Source: Pontibacter russatus
GTDB lineage: Bacteria > Bacteroidota > Bacteroidia > Cytophagales > Hymenobacteraceae
Assembly: GCF_009931655.1 (NCBI RefSeq)
Contig: NZ_CP047984.1
Span: 3,923,001-3,987,000 of the forward strand
DNA length: 64,000 nucleotides
Direction of reading: 5' to 3'
Shown here: piece after piece, positions 62,122-64,000 of the stretch
How positions within the stretch are numbered: position 1 is the stretch's first letter
Layout: every line of letters begins with the position of its first letter
Position numbers and translations under genes: made by a program
Notes under the pieces: model-generated
The model's input: only the letters and a program-made list of their open reading frames with translations
The model's database searches: none
What the model was told of the DNA's origin: nothing

Positions 62122-62622
62122 ATGAAAAGCAGTATATTACTCTCCGTCTTCTTTTTTGCATCCATCACGAATGCGTTCTCCCAGGAAGCAAAGACATTCT
62201 ATATGACGATCAACATGAATGACAAGGCCTGCACCCATATAGTGGACGGCTTGATTTCACCCGCGACTGTTGAGATACCCGGCAGGCAGCTTGCGCATTT
62301 TGAGCAGGCCGCCAGCAACGAGAAGCTGGAGAAATTTGGGGTGGCGGGCAGCCCCTGCGTGATGGTCAGATCATCTGCTGACCTTGCCATCGAGAACTAT
62401 ATATACCGGCAGGTACACGAGGAGGTGCAGCAGATTGGCATCCAATATAAAATACCCATCGCCGTAAACGGAAAACTGGTGCATTCTTTCTCAGAAAGGC
62501 GCAGCCAGCTCAGCAGGCTTCGGGAAGATCAAATAAAAGCCGTCCGGTTCCTGGACAAAGCGGCAGCGCAGGCTATATATGGGGACAAGGTGGTTTTCGG
62601 GCTGGTTGAGATTACGATGTGA
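62122..62622 (+). CDS. Secreted small protein with TonB-plug-like segment
   Basis: A 166-residue protein with a signal peptide (MKSSILLSVFFFASITNAFSQ, cleavage after AFS). Its C-terminal ~60 residues, IPIAVNGKLVHSF followed by LREDQIKAVRFLDKAAAQAIYG and VVFGLVEI, follow the pattern of TonB-dependent receptor plug domains (D-x-I-x-x-V-x-x-L-K/D-x-A-A-A-x-x-I-Y-G). There is no beta-barrel, so it is a free plug-like domain. The function is unknown. The frame opens four codons earlier at 62110. It stands alone, divergent from mrp. Confidence 0.6.
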   Translation: MKSSILLSVFFFASITNAFSQEAKTFYMTINMNDKACTHIVDGLISPATVEIPGRQLAHFEQAASNEKLEKFGVAGSPCVMVRSSADLAIENYIYRQVHEEVQQIGIQYKIPIAVNGKLVHSFSERRSQLSRLREDQIKAVRFLDKAAAQAIYGDKVVFGLVEITM

Positions 62623-62716
62623 GGGGAGTGATACGCTGGATGAACTCGGCACGATTATAGCAATTTCTCCGCCCCTGGCAGTTTTTTGCCGTAATTGAAA
62701 GAAAAAGCGACAGGCC

Positions 62717-63244
62717 ATGGCAGAGACAATAATAGAAGTACAACAGGGTGATATTACTAAAATAAAAGTGGACGCGGTGGTGAACGCCGCAAACAGCAGC
62801 CTGCTGGGCGGCGGCGGTGTGGACGGCGCCATCCACAGGGCGGGCGGCCCCGATATTCTGGAGGAGTGCAGGCAGATTAGGGCGCGGCAGGGCGGCTGTG
62901 ATACAGGGGAGGCCGTTATCACAACAGGCGGCAACCTGCCGGCACAGTACGTGATCCACACCGTGGGCGCCGTGTGGTCTGGCGGCCGCAACGGGGAACC
63001 GGAGCTGCTGGCCAATTGCTACCATAACAGCCTCCGCATTGCCTCCGAAAAGCAGTTGCGGAGCATCTCCTTCCCCAACATCAGCACCGGCATATACGGC
63101 TACCCCAAACCCCAAGCCGCGCAGGTGGCGGTGCAGGCAGTGAAGGATTTTTTAAAAGACAATGATACGAGCCTGCAGCGGATTGTTTTTGTTTGCTTCG
63201 ACGCCGAGAACCTGAAGCTGTATGAGGGAATTTTGAATAACTGA
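62717..63244 (+). CDS. Macrodomain protein (O-acetyl-ADP-ribose deacetylase-like)
   Basis: A 175-residue macrodomain of the YmdB/MacroD type: [42 protein letters not shown] contains the ADP-ribose-binding NAAN and the [10 protein letters not shown] loop with its catalytic Asp, and [15 protein letters not shown] (about 116-130) the second loop. It should remove ADP-ribose from proteins or hydrolyse O-acetyl-ADP-ribose. Cytoplasmic; length is standard. It may be co-transcribed with the preceding gene (94-bp gap), with no clear functional link. Confidence 0.93.
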   Translation: MAETIIEVQQGDITKIKVDAVVNAANSSLLGGGGVDGAIHRAGGPDILEECRQIRARQGGCDTGEAVITTGGNLPAQYVIHTVGAVWSGGRNGEPELLANCYHNSLRIASEKQLRSISFPNISTGIYGYPKPQAAQVAVQAVKDFLKDNDTSLQRIVFVCFDAENLKLYEGILNN

Positions 63245-63457
63245 ATAGTAAACAAGGAGGTGAGGCCTATATAGTTTGCCACCAGGTTCCCCCGAATCAA
63301 GTTCTGGATGTGCCACTTTCAGGATGGCAAAATGGGTTAAAGATCAATAGGTGCTTGATTATTTTTGAATTCCTGATCAGGTATTCAGTCACTCAAAATT
63401 CAGTTATTCAAAATTCCCCGCAAGCCTTATCTTTGTCTTCCGCTTATCCCTTTGCCC

Positions 63458-64000
63458 ATGTCCCTGATCCCGAAAGAAGTTGTTGACCAAGTGCTGGCGC
63501 AGGCCGATATTACGGAGGTGGTGGGCGATTTTGTGTCGCTGAAGAAGAAGGGCCAGAACCTGTGGGCCTGCTGCCCTTTCCACCACGAGAAGTCGCCTTC
63601 TTTTTCTGTTTCGCCGGCAAAAGGTATATATAAATGCTTCGGCTGCGGCAAGGCAGGTAACTCGGTGCAGTTTATCATGGACGTGGAGGGCACCAGCTTC
63701 CCGGAGGCGATCAAGTACCTGGCCAAGAAGTACAGCATCGAGATACCGGAGGAGCACCCGAACCCGGAGTACGCCAAAGAGCAGAGCGAGCGCGACAGCC
63801 TTTTCATCGTTTCTGAATTCGCCAACAAGCATTTCCAGCACAACCTGCATCAGCACGAGCAGGGCGGTATCGGGATGTCGTACCTGAAGCACCGCGGCAT
63901 GAGCGCCAGCACCATCAATAAGTTTGAGCTCGGCTACAGCGTGGATGAGTGGACGGACCTGACAGATGCCGCCGTGAAAGCAGGGTATCAGCAAAAATAC
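63458..64000 (+). CDS. dnaG: DNA primase, N-terminal part (runs off the window)
   Basis: The frame from the ATG at 63458 is open to the window end (181 codons). It starts MSLIPKEVVDQVLAQADITEVVGDFV and contains the zinc-finger of DnaG primases, CPFHHEKSPSFSVSP followed by GIYKCFGCGKAGN (C-x2-H...C-x2-C), then the start of the RNA-polymerase core (YLKHRGMSASTINKFELGYS). It makes RNA primers at the replication fork. The preceding 213 bp contain no gene. Confidence 0.97.
   Translation, partial: MSLIPKEVVDQVLAQADITEVVGDFVSLKKKGQNLWACCPFHHEKSPSFSVSPAKGIYKCFGCGKAGNSVQFIMDVEGTSFPEAIKYLAKKYSIEIPEEHPNPEYAKEQSERDSLFIVSEFANKHFQHNLHQHEQGGIGMSYLKHRGMSASTINKFELGYSVDEWTDLTDAAVKAGYQQKY

Overview
The window looks like a chromosome segment of a gliding-type Bacteroidota bacterium, most likely a Cytophagales member close to Pontibacter/Hymenobacter. 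The support is an LpxC-FabZ fusion, a PorX response regulator for type IX secretion (T9SS), five proteins with T9SS type A C-terminal sorting domains, the near absence of Shine-Dalgarno sites, and moderately GC-rich genes with AT-rich gaps. The genus is an inference.

Layout. Positions 1-14.5 kb hold housekeeping genes: a cinA fragment, a DUF4197 lipoprotein, an erythromycin-esterase-like protein, a Ca/Na antiporter, yebC, the lipid A block (lpxD, lpxC-fabZ, lpxA plus an ABC ATPase), an HD phosphohydrolase, porX-tsaE-ald and a flavin reductase. Positions 15.0-25.4 kb hold the first half of a Wzx/Wzy-type exopolysaccharide (EPS) locus: outer-membrane export lipoprotein, Wzc-like tyrosine autokinase, flippase, two GT2 and one GT4 glycosyltransferases, a TupA-like ATP-grasp enzyme and a Wzy-like polymerase. 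A 1.85-kb AT-rich non-coding stretch follows.

Positions 27.3-48.0 kb hold a run of large secreted proteins: a putative glycoside-hydrolase-like protein (A), two tandem Kelch proteins (B, C), two giant multidomain proteins (D, 1538 aa; E, 1879 aa), and a shorter frameshifted paralogue of A. A-E carry T9SS sorting domains. B-E share eight copies of one ~140-residue module, and A-C share four copies of a second, Ig-like module. Most of these genes are followed by very long, perfect stem-loops.

Positions 48.3-59.0 kb complete the EPS locus: GT4, WecB epimerase, heparinase-II/III-like protein, a second GT4, a PglC-size phosphoglycosyl transferase, and PglD-, PglE- and PglF-like enzymes. Together these suggest a 2,4-diacetamido-trideoxyhexose (bacillosamine-type) first sugar. 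The last 5 kb is housekeeping again: fumarylacetoacetase, NifU-domain and Mrp proteins, a TonB-plug-like secreted protein, a macrodomain protein and the start of dnaG.

Working model: the locus makes a surface glycan and, between its two halves, encodes a matched set of T9SS-exported, carbohydrate-binding surface proteins. Their modules have been shuffled and homogenised by recombination. PorX, a regulator of T9SS in other Bacteroidota, is encoded about 5 kb away. The model rests on gene content and domain recognition by eye; no database search was run.
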